A stretch of 64,000 bases of DNA, taken from NCBI GenBank assembly GCA_022496805.1, contig CM040085.1:27433811-27497810 (forward strand), in the 5' to 3' direction. The first letter of the stretch is position 1, and every line of letters begins with the position of its first letter. Made by a program: the position numbers and the translations under genes. Under the pieces are notes generated by a model. That model ran no database searches. It was not told the DNA's origin and saw only the letters and a list, made by a program, of their open reading frames with translations. The stretch comes from Pohlia nutans (Eukaryota > Streptophyta > Bryopsida > Bryales > Mniaceae). Shown here one piece after another: positions 23,930 through 35,378 of this stretch.

Positions 23930-24715
23930 ACATATTCTATTATTTCAGGTTGCACAGACTCCACAAAATCAAGAAAAATACCAAAGCCTCTTCAATTCAC
24001 CTTCTATATGTCCTCCCCTACGCAGCTAGTCCAAACCAACTTCACCCCCAAATGCTTTAAAATGTCAAACGACATAAATGGAGAAGAAGTCAACCCATCA
24101 TGTGGCATACTATGTCCATTATTTTGTGGACCATGCCCTAGTAGCTCATGTCAAGCCAAGTCCATTCACTTTTCTCGCAACATGAAGGACATGAAGGTAA
24201 TTGAATAGGTTATGGGGCTATTTTTTATATCCGGGACCACACACTCTATCTATTCCCCTAGGGGTCAAAGTCTATTTACATGTGCTTCTAGAGAATCTAT
24301 GATGTTACAATGGTTACCAGTACTACACTTATTGGATTACCGCGCTCTACCTTCTCCACTTCTTGGAGTCTATTTTTTCAACGATTGACCGTTCTTTCAA
24401 TCGTAGAAGCCTATGTCTGTCATTTTAAATGTTGTGTCCTTTCAATTACTCAATCCATCTTTTCAACTACAATTTGTTTTTTCAACCGAGTGTCAACTAT
24501 GGGGAGCCACACATGGTTGAATTTTTTAAAAATAGTTGCTTTTGGGTTGAAAATAGTTTCAACCTTGGGTCGCACAAGGAGAGAGTGGTTGACAATTACA
24601 CTATTGGTTTGAACAATACTTCCCCCCACTGTTCAACTAAACCCAATGCCAATCCAACCCAACTCTTTACGTGGCCCATGATTAGATAGAGTTTGGTTAT
24701 AAATACTCAATCCAA
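23930..24715. other. Intergenic DNA
   Basis: No recognisable gene. Plus-strand frames at 23927-24208 and 24310-24689 have no known motif. Confidence 0.35.
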
Positions 24716-25011
24716 ACCAACTCAAAAGTGAAAAAAAATTCCATGTGAATTTTTCTCCATTGATCAATAAAATATTCTAAACATTAAGTTTCATAACATG
24801 AGTTGTAAGAAACCGAAACCACAAAAACATTTAAATTATTTAAATGAAATCATGAAAATAGTTAATCTAATTAACACATTAAAATTAATTAAAAAAAACA
24901 TGAATTCCAAGAAAATAATGTCTAGATAGTCTACTGATTAAAATAAAAGTCTAAGAAAAACTGGTCATGTTAAAAATAAACAAATTATTCCAACTCAAAA
25001 GTAAAAACAAA

Positions 25012-25163
25012 CACTGTTAGAAATCTTGTTTAACAGGACATGCCTTAATGACTAAATGTCCGTTGTGACATGTCTTGATGGCTTAAAATTGATTTTGAGT
25101 CTTTAAAGACATGTCACAACAGACATTTAGTCATTAAAAACATGTCTCGTTGAATAAGATTTT
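25012..25163. mobile_element. Palindromic CACTA-type MITE
   Basis: CACTGTTAGAAATCTTGTTT at the left. The body GACTAAATGTCC...GACATTTAGTC is the same palindrome as the copy at 23769-23929. Its right end is cut short by the abutting MITE at 25164. Confidence 0.65.
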
Positions 25164-25491
25164 CACTACACTAAATGGCGTATTTAGTGTTCGGGGCATT
25201 ATTTCTCAAATCCGGACACTATCTCAAATTAGGGAGATATAGTGTCCTCGTAAGAAAAAAATGAATGTAGTGTTCTAATACCATATGGCAACTTTATAAT
25301 AAATATGGCATGCTACCTCATGTCACTCTCATTACTTAGAAAGAACATGGCACTCTCAATGAAATCGGGAATGACAAGTGGCAATCTCCTATATGTAGTG
25401 TCAAGGGACATTAATTCTTTTCACCTTTGAACAAATTGTGGTAAAAGACATCAATTATCTTCGGACACTAAATACGCCATTCAATGTAGTG
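25164..25491. mobile_element. 328-bp MITE sharing ends with the 35.9-39.1 kb element
   Basis: Ends CACTACACTAAATGGCGTAT and the inverted ATACGCCATTCAATGTAGTG. The terminal 26-30 bases match those of the large element at 35877-39117. If the border is placed at CACTAAAT, a TA lies just outside on both sides. Confidence 0.7.
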
Positions 25492-25640
25492 AAATTTTAT
25501 GTGAACCAATCAATAAAGTAATTAAAATATTCATTGTGATAACATGAGTTGTAAGAAAAATCCATAAAAACATTTAAATTAATTAAACATGAATTTTGAG
25601 AAAAACCGTCTTTGTAGTCTAATGATAAAAGGAAAATGGC

Positions 25641-26560
25641 TAGCATTTAACATATTACATTTAGTCTTGTGCATCATTTAACAAACCATTGCCCCAGGCT
25701 TGCATACTCATGAGTAGAATGTAGGAACTTAGACGTAAATCCTTCGGTCATTTTGATATTCTTTTAGTGTTCTAGAAAGCCTAGTTCTCTTGCCTTGGCA
25801 AAAAACGTGAAATGGAATTTTATCAAGATCTATAACTTTTTATTTTATGTAAATTTAAAAATACTCCTCTATAGAGTATTTTATAATGGTTTGAATAAAA
25901 TTATTGATTTTTCAAACTACCTCATTAGAAAATGTACAAAATTTGAAGTAGGTATGAAGTGTAACATACAAATGATATGATTTGAACAAAATTAAGCTAA
26001 TTTTAGTCTATTGTATAAATATGAGGTGAATTTCAAAGACGGACTATCGATTTGACAATATGGAGCAAAAATGATGTTTTACACGTTGAGATTTCCATGA
26101 TATACTTTTCTTTCATAGAGAATACCAAACCTCAACATCAATGAATCTTGCTTCTTGAAGTGATTGGCCTTGAGTTTCTATACGGGGCTTTAGGCTTCTA
26201 TGACAATAAAGCCCAAGAAGTGCCCACAAGATGTTCCATAATCACACACTTGTGGCACTAAAATATCACCAAGGTTTCCCAAATGAATGAAGACATCATT
26301 CTCTATCTTGAATTTGGCCAAAGACTCAAAGGTCTCAAAAAATTCAAATACTTTGATGACCATGTTGTCATCAAACTTGTTTACATATTTTGTATTCGAG
26401 GAAGATTTGTATAAAATTGCCCCCAATTACATTGGTTAATATATATAACATTGACATCAACGTGATATCACGATGACATTAATAAAACAAAAATAAAATG
26501 ACATTAATTAAGTTAATAATAAAAATTATTGGAAACACTGTCATATAACATTGACATTAC
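25641..26560. other. AT-rich intergenic DNA
   Basis: No feature supported. Confidence 0.4.
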
Positions 26561-26564
26561 ATTT

Positions 26565-26830
26565 GATACCATGTGGAGTATAGTTGATACTTTGAGGGGT
26601 ATAGTGGAGTTGATAAACTAAGGGATATACTTGATACTTTGAGGGATAAAGTTTATATCTTGAGGGGTATCTGAGTTGATATTTTTGAGGAATATAGTTG
26701 ATACCCTTAAGGGTAGAGTTGATATTTCTAAGGATATAGTTGATACCATGAGGGATGGAGTTGATATCCTGAAGGATATAGTTGATACTACGAGGGTTAA
26801 ATATTGATTGTACCATGAGGGGTAGGTCTG
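26565..26830. repeat. GATATAGTTGATAC minisatellite
   Basis: Ten or so diverged units of about 26-27 bases built on AGTTGATAC(C/T)NTGAGGGATA. Open frames here simply translate the repeat. Confidence 0.75.
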
Positions 26831-27303
26831 ATGGTACGTTGGAGGAATGAATCCCAAGCGGATGAATGTATTAACTATATGTGAGGATGGTTAGTATGTA
26901 AGCAGAAATGGAGTCAAGGTAGACAACTCAAAGTGGATGAGTTATGCTTGGGGGTTGAAGAGCTTCAATTGGAAGGATGCCTTGAAGAACTCCAAGCCTT
27001 AAGGAATTGTGCAGTGAAGTTAGAGATCTCCATGTACATGATAAATGCATGGGAGTGAGACAACCCAAGATCATGATGATTGCACTTGAGATAGAAAAAA
27101 AACTTCAAGTGGGTGATCTTTGAGATAAAGATAGATACCAATCTCAAAATGATGAGTACAAAGGCTTAGAGTGACTAGTACTACTACTTTAGGGATGGGC
27201 TCTAGATGTAATCAAAGATAGAACCCCAAAAGTAGTAGTAAAGTCTTAAACTAAACTAATAGTCATTTTTGCTATAAGATCAAGCTCGGGGGAGATGAAA
27301 GGC
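26831..27303. other. Intergenic DNA
   Basis: No feature supported. Confidence 0.4.
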
Positions 27304-27306
27304 ATT

Positions 27307-28601
27307 CACTACAAGGAGCTGGGTGTCTTAATTGACAAAAACTTGACTGAATTTTGTCAACTGTCTCGTCAATTAGGAGACCCTGATTCGGTCACTTAAT
27401 TGACAGTTTTTTGTCGATTACGTTGTCATTTGGGACAAAAATACACGTCGGATACACGGGCGCCGTTCCTCAGTGCCATCCTGGATCTACTTTGCCATGT
27501 CAACATTTACACCTAATTATGTGAATTTTTCTTTTTGAGTTGTGAATTTTTCTTTTACGAGATCCCTCCGTAATATCACCCTATCTTCCCTCCCTAATAT
27601 CACGCGGGGAGGGAGACAGGGGTGCAGCAAACCTTGATCGCCTTCGACAACCTATGTCCAAATTTTCCAACTTCTAGAAAGTTGAGGCTGCGCCCTACCT
27701 CCACACGATTTGAACCAACATTCACAGGACGCGTCGCATTTGCCTCACTCGTACTGCAGCAAACCGCATTCTCCTCGATCTCCACCCTTTACAAAACACT
27801 GCTCCACACGTACACCTAAATGTACTCTTGAGTTTTAGAGCTTCAAGACGTGATAAAATGAGAATCAAGAGCGGGTCATCGCAACCTCACCGTTTCAGTT
27901 CTTTCAATCTTTTGTTGTTGCTGTGAAGAGTGGTGCTCGATGGATCCTAACCGACCCTACCCCCACACGATTCAAACCGCCTCACGACACCAACAATCCC
28001 CTGACATGACTCCTTCGTCGAGGCGCTTGTTCGTGGCTACACCTGCTCGTCTTCAACTGCTTGGACGGTTGTTCGTGGAGCCTTCAAATAACTTGCTCTT
28101 CACAACGGAGCCTTCAAATAACTTGCGGAGCCTTCAAATAACTCGCTCTTCACCTCGGTGCAAACCGCCACCATCGAGATCATTGCCAAGCTCGCCAGCA
28201 TAATCATTATCCTCATAATATTTACTTTCTACTCTATAAAACTTATTTGAAACCGCTTGATCTAAGTCGAAATCAGTGGCTGTCATTGTGTATAGATATG
28301 TACGCTGTACAATGTTGACATGTGTCATTTCTCATTGCATATGTTCACTATAGCAAGACATAAATAACTTGTAAATATCAAGGTCCACGTTTGTAAAGCA
28401 GTGTGAAAAGTTAAAAAAAAACTCACTTACAGCCAACTTTCTGAGTCCACTCTGTAAAGTAATGCAGAAGTTGACAAAAAGCTGACAGAAACCCCCAAAA
28501 AAATTCAAAATGACAGAATGGAGATGCATGCAGCAACACTTGTCAATTTGGACATTTCACTGTCAACTTCTAGTCATTTCAACACCCATTTCCTTGTAGT
28601 G
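27307..28601. mobile_element. 1.3-kb non-autonomous CACTA-type element with GC-rich cargo
   Basis: Ends CACTACAAGGAGCTGGGTGT (27307) and inverted ACACCCATTTCCTTGTAGTG (ending 28601), with ATT on both flanks (27304-27306, 28602-28604). The interior at about 27600-28200 is GC-richer and open in both directions (for example 27940-28203 on plus), suggesting captured host DNA. It includes three tandem copies of GAGCCTTCAAATAACT (28079-28150). The captured sequence is not recognisable. Confidence 0.75.
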
Positions 28602-29490
28602 ATTCTTTAGTAATCTATGTCTGGTAATCTCGTATAGTCATGAATTTTTTCTGATGCCTATAGTTAAAGGGTGTGTGTGTAGATAACTTGATCGAAAACA
28701 TATACTAATAGAAAGCCATGACCAAATCAACAGAAAATCAATTGATTTCTGTTGTTTAAGACACTACAATGTCCGTTTTAACTAATTTTGACCTTTTTGT
28801 AAAAAACAACAAAGCGACAATCTTTTTTTCTGTTGGTTTGAATAGTGCAATGACCAAATCAACAGAATTCAATCAAATGCAAAATCGGTTTTGGATTCTT
28901 TTTGGAATAATTTGAAATGTTTTGGAATGTTTTGGAATCTTGTGGGATATTTTTGGAATATTCTAAAATCTTTTGAGTCTATTTAGCACATTCATAATAT
29001 TTTGGAATATTATGCCAGGGAACGAAAAATATGCCATCTTAAACATAATTTTCACATTCTCAGACAGAAAAAGAAATCCTCAAAAACATTAATATACATA
29101 TATACTTATAGACCATATTTTTGTCTACATGTGAAGCTTTGATTCATTCAATTTAGATTAGTGATGAGAAATTTATAGACAATCTAAGCATCTTCTTGAA
29201 ATAACACTTTCTATCTAACTTTGGATGCTATTATCTTCTATGGGGGGTGCACTCTACATTATGTTTGAAAATCATGTGCGTTCATGACCCCTTCTAAAAA
29301 CCCCCTTGTATGCGAGAGGTTATATGTCTAAATACCTTTGTATATAGATATATTTTGTTTTAAATATATGTTTAATGTAAGTATACATGAATATTTTCAG
29401 TTCCAAATGTGTTTATTGTATGTATACATAATACGACAATGTCCAAATTAATACCCCTTCTGTGCACTCACGTATACTCGTACTTGCACC
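28602..29490. other. Intergenic DNA with MITE-like fragments
   Basis: About 28715-28870 contains GACCAAATCAACAGAA twice and TTCTGTTG motifs like those in the MITE at 29495, probably an eroded relative. Nothing else is supported. Confidence 0.4.
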
Positions 29491-29494
29491 AGTG

Positions 29495-29707
29495 CACTAC
29501 TAGAAAATCCAACTATTCTGTTGATTCGGTCGCGTTGATCAGGGACACCTTTCCGTTGATTTGGACAGCAATCTGTTGATTCGGACAGCAATCTGTTAAT
29601 TCGGACAAAAACGCGACCAAATCAACAGAAAAGTGTCCCAAATCAACAGAAAAGTGTCCCTGATCAATGCGATCGAATGAACAGAATAGTTGGATTTTCT
29701 AGTAGTG
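29495..29707. mobile_element. 213-bp palindromic CACTA-type MITE
   Basis: Ends CACTACTAGAAAATCCAACT and its inverted copy, with nearly perfect pairing through the body (ATCAGGGACAC..., GTGTCCCTGAT) and three internal AATCTGTTGATTCGGACA-type units. Flanking triplets GTG/TTG differ by one base. The first ten bases equal the ends of the 4.5-kb CACTA element. Confidence 0.8.
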
Positions 29708-29920
29708 TTGTTTAGTACAGTGCAACCCCCGGGTTATTTTCCAATCCGTATGGTCAAATTTGATGAAATTTTTACCACATGATCTTAGAAAAGTGAAGTA
29801 TAAAATCTTATGATTAGATTCCCCAAAAAATATTTTTCTAATTCTCTGAGTGAACGCAATAGAAATGACAATTTTGAATGGTTTTTGACAAAAAATAAAA
29901 TAGCCTTGGTTCTTTAGGGG

Positions 29921-30283
29921 TTAAACTAAGCAGACTTTGGCAGCTAATTTAGCATAGTAGAGTATCTTTTTTCAAAAATCTTTGAAATACATAAAGTTGG
30001 GAAATGAAGCTAACTCTTACCTTCAAAAATCCGTTTGAAATTTTAAGTCTCCTGTCAAAAGTTATGGATAAAGTTCAGAGAGGGGTTGGAAGAGACATTT
30101 ACTTTGATATTCTCAAACATCCTCTTTGAATTTTGTCTGTAACTTTTGATTGGAAATTCAAAATATCTAACGGATTTTGTAGGTGAAAGTGAACTTCATT
30201 TATCAACTTTTTGTAGTTCAATTTTTTTTTGAAAAAAGTTAATCTACTATGCTAAAATGGCAGCTAAAGTTTGTTGGGTTTAA
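29921..30283. mobile_element. About 360-bp fold-back element
   Basis: The left arm (ACTTTGGCAGCTAATTTAGC, CATAGTAGAGTAT, AAAGTTGGGAAATGAAG) is the reverse complement of the right (CTTCATTTATCAACTTT, AATCTACTATGCTAAAATGG, CAGCTAAAGT), with about 85 % pairing over at least 150 bases. TTAA or TTTAAA occurs at both borders. Confidence 0.65.
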
Positions 30284-30342
30284 ATAACATCGCCTTGCAA
30301 ATACATAATTAAGAAAAATTTATTGTATTGTAAATTAAAATT

Positions 30343-30470
30343 TAATGGTAGTTAGGTGGTTAGAGACTAGTGCTCTTTGGCATGAAGTCTCGAGTTCGAA
30401 TCTGGTAGGCAACCATAGGCTGTTTATGTGGTTGCTCGTAATTCTGGACAACAAAAAAGAAAAAAATATT
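30343..30470 (+). repeat. tRNA-derived SINE-like sequence
   Basis: TAGTTAGGTGGTTAGAG resembles a pol III A box and GAGTTCGAATCTGG a B box, about 38 bases apart. An A-rich tail follows. No cloverleaf can be drawn, so it is not a tRNA gene. Confidence 0.5.
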
Positions 30471-30616
30471 TTATTTTTTTCCGAATTTGTCCAAAACAAC
30501 AAAAAAATCAACAAATTTCAGTTGAATTTGTCCAAAGCTACCTGACCAAGACAACAATTTTCTATTGTTTTGGTCGTAAAATTTTCTACTAGTGATAGTC
30601 TTGAGAGTTTTTTAAA

Positions 30617-30757
30617 CACTAGTAGGATTTTGGTCCTTTATAACTGGTCTTTTGTGACTTAAATGGTCCAAAACGACTTCTTTTCTAAAGTATTGAGTCA
30701 CAAAGGACCATGTAAGTCACAAAGGACTAGTTATAAAGGACCAAAATCCTACTAGTG
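30617..30757. mobile_element. 141-bp palindromic CACTA-type MITE
   Basis: Ends CACTAGTAGGATTTTGGTCC and inverted copy, pairing continues through TTTATAACTGGTC. Flanking AAA/AAG. Confidence 0.75.
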
Positions 30758-31705
30758 AAGGTAAGACATACAATTAAAGAATATTTGTAATTTATTTAGA
30801 AGATTTTCCACATCTAAGATAAAAGCATTTAAAAAACTTCTAGATCACTACCTAGCACATGTCAAGCTTGACTATTATATAATGAGACAAGGTCATTTTT
30901 TGCATGTTTGTGTCCCGGTTTGTGTGAAATTGCCGAAAAAATAGCTCTAATATCAAATTCAAATTTCAATCTAAAGTTTTCAATCTAGAATTGATTCTTT
31001 TGTGCTTTCAGGGTCTCTTTAGATGAGAAGTGATTTGTATTTTTCTTTTTGCAATGAAACCTCATAACATTTTATAATGCTATTATAGAGACATCATTTC
31101 TATTGTTGATGAATGATGCATCGACAATAGCTCTATAGTAATGGGAGCACACCAAAGGAACTCAAAAATGCTTTGATGTGCAAATCCAAAAATAGAAATT
31201 TGTGCATTTTTTGTGTATCATTTGGATGGATGAGATCCGAGATCTGCATGGGCCACACGTGCACTCATCCGAGTTAGGGCCATAAACAAGCACAAATTTC
31301 ATCCATGGGCCTTCATTTGAATTTCCTATCAATGGCATGCCACATGCAGCTGCTACAGTGGCACATAATTTAACACATGTACTTTGTGAGATCCTAGGGC
31401 ATTAACTTCTAAAGAACCAAAGATTCATCGTTTTAAAATGTCAAATTCAATTGATCACAGTGTGAAAAATATAATGTAGATGACTGAGACCAAATTTTAT
31501 ATCACTAAAATCAATGAAGAACATTACATGTGTTGGTCAATAAATAATTTTTTATAAAAAAAAGTCCTCATAGGACCTACTCAAAACTGCTTTAAAAAAA
31601 AAACAAAAAACATGCATAACATTCTCTAGCTAGTGCTACCTTTGCCTCCAAGGTGAATGTATAGCATATTCCTCATCATTATCATCCATGTTCTATTAGT
31701 AGTTA
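30758..31705. other. Intergenic DNA with one dispersed repeat
   Basis: 31390-31620 (starting CATTAACTTCTAAAGAACC) is a diverged direct copy of the repeat in OPT intron 3 (50677-50920). Nothing else is supported. Confidence 0.45.
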
Positions 31706-32197
31706 GGGGCGGTTTACACTACGGACCAAGAACTCGTCCCATGCAACTCTAAAATCTGTGATTGGCCCAAAAAGAGCTCCTGGTCCCATTTGGCTTTACA
31801 CTACCTTGGAAAAAGGAGAATGACCACTAACTTTGAGGTCCCCTAAAACTACTAAAATCTGCCATTTGGATAATGTGCCATGGTCCAACGGGTTTTCCAT
31901 TGAGTCGAGGCAAAACCCTCGACTAAACGGAAATCAACGGAGCCGTAAGGCTGAAAATCAGCCATTGGCCGAATTTTTTTTTTTAATATTTGTTTTTCCC
32001 GATTTTTTTGACGTTACTGTAGATCGTTGGGATAGAAATGTTTTTATATAGTTTTTGAAGACCGTTGGGTTGAGGGTTTAGGAAGGAATAAAAACCATGT
32101 GTTCCTCTTTGCTTTCTCTCTCAATTTTTGTGCATGCACTGTTTTTGCTGTTTTTTTGCTGTTTTTTGCTAATTTTTTTTTCACATTTTTTTCATCA

Positions 32198-33608
32198 ATG
32201 GAGGGGTATAGTGCAGATGGAGAAATTAGGGATTCCAAAGGACAGATGTGGTCCCAAAATTCCGAGTGGATGAGATTTTCAAACCCAATTTCCTTGCCTC
32301 CAAATCATGTACCAGCAGAAATTCCTCAATTGCGATTTTAGCATGCTCCAAATCTGTTTTCTTCTGATTCTAGTAGATATCTCTATCACTCTCTTCACCT
32401 CCTTTTCAAAGACTTCCTCATAGTGAGAGAGAGCTAGAGGAGATTGGAACCCAAATCCCGTGTAGTGAATTCTCAAGAGGAAAGGAGATTTTGGAGGTGA
32501 AAAAAGAAGAAGGAAAAGCACCCAAATCTGCTCCAAAGAGAAAAGGTCGTCCTCCGAAGGGGAAAACTCTAACCAAGAAAGCAAAAACCAGAATAATTGA
32601 TCTTGAAGGTATGGAGGATGAGGAGGATACGAAAATAAAGTGGAGGGATTTTGAAGTGGAAACTTTGATTGCCTTAAGGGGAGAGATGGACGAGGAGTTT
32701 GCAAGAGCAGCAAACAAACAAGGTAATTTTATTTTCCCATGACGTTGTAAAATTATGCAAAAAGAAATTGAATGTGGCTTGAATGTGGTTTGAATGTTGT
32801 TGTATGTGGGCCGTAGAAGGCCTTGGCCTTTGCCGCATGCCCTTGCCCCCCCCTCCCCCCAAAACGCGAGCGGCCGCTGCCGCGGGGGCTTCGGGTTTTT
32901 GGCCACGCCACGCCTCACGTGCAAGGGGGTTTGAACCCATGTGGGCAAGATGCAAAGCTTTACCACCCACCTCCAACCATTACACCAAGACTTTTCTTGA
33001 GTGCAACCACTCTTTGGAATGATCTTTGTAATAGAAACAAACTTCCTTCCTATGCTGGAATTTTTGACAAGTTGCATTTTGACCCATTTTGAGCTTGTTT
33101 TTGACCATTGTCTTATCATTTCTTGTCATGTATTGTAGGTATGAACATGTGGGTAAAATTACAACTCCGAATGGTGGCTGGAATTCGAGGATTTAACCGC
33201 TCGTGGTTATCTTGCAAGAAGAAATACAAGACTATTTTAGCGGAGTACAGAAATGACAAGCGTGCAAATGAAATTTCGGGTTCGGACCGCAAACAAGAGT
33301 GTAGATGGTTTGATGAAATGCATACATGGAATAGCAAACGTGCAAGTGTGCACAACCAAATTCCAGCAAGTCCCCAAGAAGGAGAGGAGACATGTGCTAC
33401 ACCACCTACAACTCCAGAAATTCTTCAATCTAGTCCATCTACAACACCATCCACACAAGAGAAGAAAAAGAAGACTCAAGAGAAGATTGAAGGTCTTCTT
33501 CAGCAAGTGGTAGGAAATTCTACCATTCTTATTTCTACCTTTCAGCAATCCACAGAATTGCTGAAGAATATGGATAGGAACTTTGCAGCCCTTCTAGAAA
33601 AGTTCTAG
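32198..33608 (+). pseudogene. Myb/SANT-like DNA-binding protein of the Harbinger element
   Basis: In PIF/Harbinger elements this second protein binds DNA and helps the nuclease. It probably starts at ATG 32198 (MEGYSADGEIRD...). That frame meets TAG at 32339 and then needs a shift in the GA run near 32425 to enter the main frame (...EFSRGKEILEVKKEEG). Exon 1 ends at 32722 and exon 2 starts at 33139 (G|gtaatt ... ttgtag|GT). The SANT-like helices are WRDFEVETLIALRGEMDEEF, then after the intron WVKLQLRMVAGIRGFNRSWL and SCKKKYKTILAEYR. The C-terminus is Ser/Thr/Pro-rich, then a basic helix. The unbroken part (32491-33608 spliced) is 233 residues. Its 3' end overlaps that of the nuclease by 15 bases. 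Confidence 0.7.
32745..33000 (-). repeat. tRNA-derived SINE inside the Myb-like gene's intron
   Basis: Reverse-complement reading gives TGGTGTAATGGTTGGAGG (A-box-like) and GGGTTCAAACCCC (B-box-like), then a very GC-rich body (GCGGCAGCGGCCGC) and a tail of ACATTCAA units. It accounts for most of the 416-base intron and contrasts with AT-rich flanks. Confidence 0.6.
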
Positions 33609-35009
33609 TTCATCTTCCATAGAATCAGAACTACTATCGGAAAACTCTAGAGTTGATTGATTCTGAAGTTTAGAGTGCCATAAACTCTTCGCCAGAATTT
33701 CATGCATTCTTGTAGCTTCACGAAGTAGGTCTACGGCCTTCTCATTTTCCTTCACTAGGAATGCTTCTACCTCTCCATCATTTATATCATTTGTAAAATC
33801 TGAATTTTCTCTATTCGAGATTCTATTTTTTACCTCGAGAATTGATGCCCTCTCGCAGCGTAGTTCTTGCCCTTCCTTCAAAGCACCAATCTCGATTCTT
33901 CTTTGTAATTGTTCCTCCGCTTCCGAAATCCAGTCCTCATTGAAACCGTCCTTCATTGTAATGCACAAATTGTGCAAAACAATGCATGTTGCAACAAGAT
34001 CCGGCACACTTCTCAATGGCACGTCACATCTCTTCATTATGATCCTCCATCTCCCCTTCAGAATTCCAAAAGCCCTCTCAACACACATCCGTGTGGAAGA
34101 TTGGACAAAATTCCAATTTGCTTGGATTTGTGATAATTCTGTTTTCCCTCCTTTGAATGGACAATACATCCATGGTCTTACGGGATATGCTGCATCTCCT
34201 ATTAATTTGTACGGATGTTATCTACCCTCCATACATGCTCTTCCAATTTTTGTAACTTGAAAAACAGTCCAATCATGGAGACTACCGGCCCAACCGAATT
34301 CGTAATCCTAGAATTTGTAATGCACATCAACAATTCCTTGAAGAATTGCTGAATGGAAGGATTTCCGACAGTAGTAATCTTCTCCCCCATCTACAGGTGC
34401 TAAAACAGGAATGTGCGATCCATCGATTGCACTCACTACATACGGAATTCCATGAAGAGCTTCAAACTCCTTTGCTAAAACCCTAAACTGCGATTCACTA
34501 GGCATTTGCACAAGAATTCGTTGCAAATGTTGCCTCACGGCCTTGCAAAATTCCCTCACAATCATCGAAACCGTAGATTCAGCAACCCCATAAAGATCAC
34601 CTATGAGCAATTGTCCATTGCCGGTTCCTAACCTAGACAATGAAATTGCAATTCTTGTTTCCACAAAAATTGCATTTCTTATAGGTGTATCTTTTTTATG
34701 CAAAAACGGCCCTAATTTCTCACAAAGAAATTTAAAAGTAGCAAACTTAACTCGTGTTCTTTCCTTGAATTGACCTTCGGTGTATGATCCCAGCAACAAA
34801 CAGTCCGTGAATCCACATTGTCTTTCAATGCTCCACAAAGTTCGTGTCACTCTTCTTCCCATGCTCTCCAAGAAGATGCTGAAAATTGCCACTTTCTCCC
34901 ACTCTCCATGCAAAATCAAGGCTTGCATGCTCACAATGTGTGAGATAAGCATGTGCAAGCACATATACAAGCCTAACATCAATATAAGGTTCCTCCTCCT
35001 CCCCTCCAT
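33594..35009 (-). pseudogene. PIF/Harbinger DDE nuclease, two in-frame stops
   Basis: One frame runs from ATG 35009 to the stop at 33594 (471 codons), interrupted only by TAG at 34310-34308 and TAA at 34220-34218. Blocks: GRRVTRTLWSIERQCGFTDC and FKERTRVKFATFKFLCEKLG (N-terminal helices), ISLSRLGTGNGQLLIGDLYG with VAESTVSMIVREFCKAV (helix-turn-helix), SAIDGSHIPV (first Asp), FGWAGSLHDWTVF (second Asp), LIGDAAYPVRPWMYCPFKG, and RMCVERAFGILKGRWRI (catalytic Glu). The C-terminus is acidic. All catalytic residues are present and only two stops separate it from an intact gene, so inactivation looks recent. Confidence 0.85.
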
Positions 35010-35035
35010 TGTAACCCTAATTGCTGAAATTTTTA

Positions 35036-35125
35036 GAAGAGAAGAAGAAGGAGAAGAAGAAGGAGAAGAAGAAGGAGAAGAAGAAGGAGAAGAAGAGAGA
35101 AGGAGAGAGGTGGAAGAGAGGTGAG
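35036..35125. repeat. (AGAAGAAGGAGA)n microsatellite
   Basis: Purine-rich AGAAGAAGGAGA units just upstream of the nuclease start, in what should be its 5' UTR or promoter. Confidence 0.85.
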
Positions 35126-35378
35126 GTGGAAGAGAGAGAAGCTGGGAAGGTAAATGAGAGGGTAATCCCCTAAATCTGCCATTTTTAAATTTATATTAAA
35201 AAAATCAGCCCAAAGTTGTCCCGGTCCAAATCCACTTTACACTACAAGAGTGACCAAGCCACTCAAAAATCCATTTTTGATTTTTCATGGTCACGGCTCT
35301 TGGCCAAGAGCCGTGACCATGAAAATGATTTAATTTTCTTGGTCATGGCTCTTGGTCCATAGTGTAAACTGCCCCTTA

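Larger units (their letters stand above)
24716..25640 (+). repeat. Direct duplication interrupted by MITEs
   Basis: Copy A (about 24716-24990) begins CCAACTCAAAAGTGAAAA. Copy B begins CCAACTCAAAAGTAAAAA at 24991, is broken at about 25011 and resumes at about 25492 (TTATGTGAACCAATCAATAAA matching TCCATGTGAATTTT...ATCAATAAA of copy A), continuing to 25640. Two MITEs fill the gap. Confidence 0.6.
31706..35375. mobile_element. Complete two-gene PIF/Harbinger element
   Basis: Terminal inverted repeats GGGGCGGTTTACACTACGG (31706) and its inverted match (reverse complement GGGGCAGTTTACACTATGG, ending 35375) extend about 26 bases with two mismatches. A TTA target duplication is on both sides (31703-31705, 35376-35378), the known Harbinger preference. 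A second inner TTTACACTA copy occurs near each end. It carries both genes expected of an autonomous element: a Myb/SANT-like DNA-binding protein (plus strand) and the DDE nuclease (minus strand), facing each other. Both have a few breaks. Confidence 0.9.

Noticed and set aside
24716..25640. LTR retrotransposon with direct LTRs
   Set aside because: The direct copies have no TG...CA ends, primer-binding site or polypurine tract, and no internal coding region; the gap is filled by MITEs.
30345..30415. tRNA gene
   Set aside because: A- and B-box-like motifs are present but no cloverleaf or acceptor stem can be formed; treated as SINE-like.
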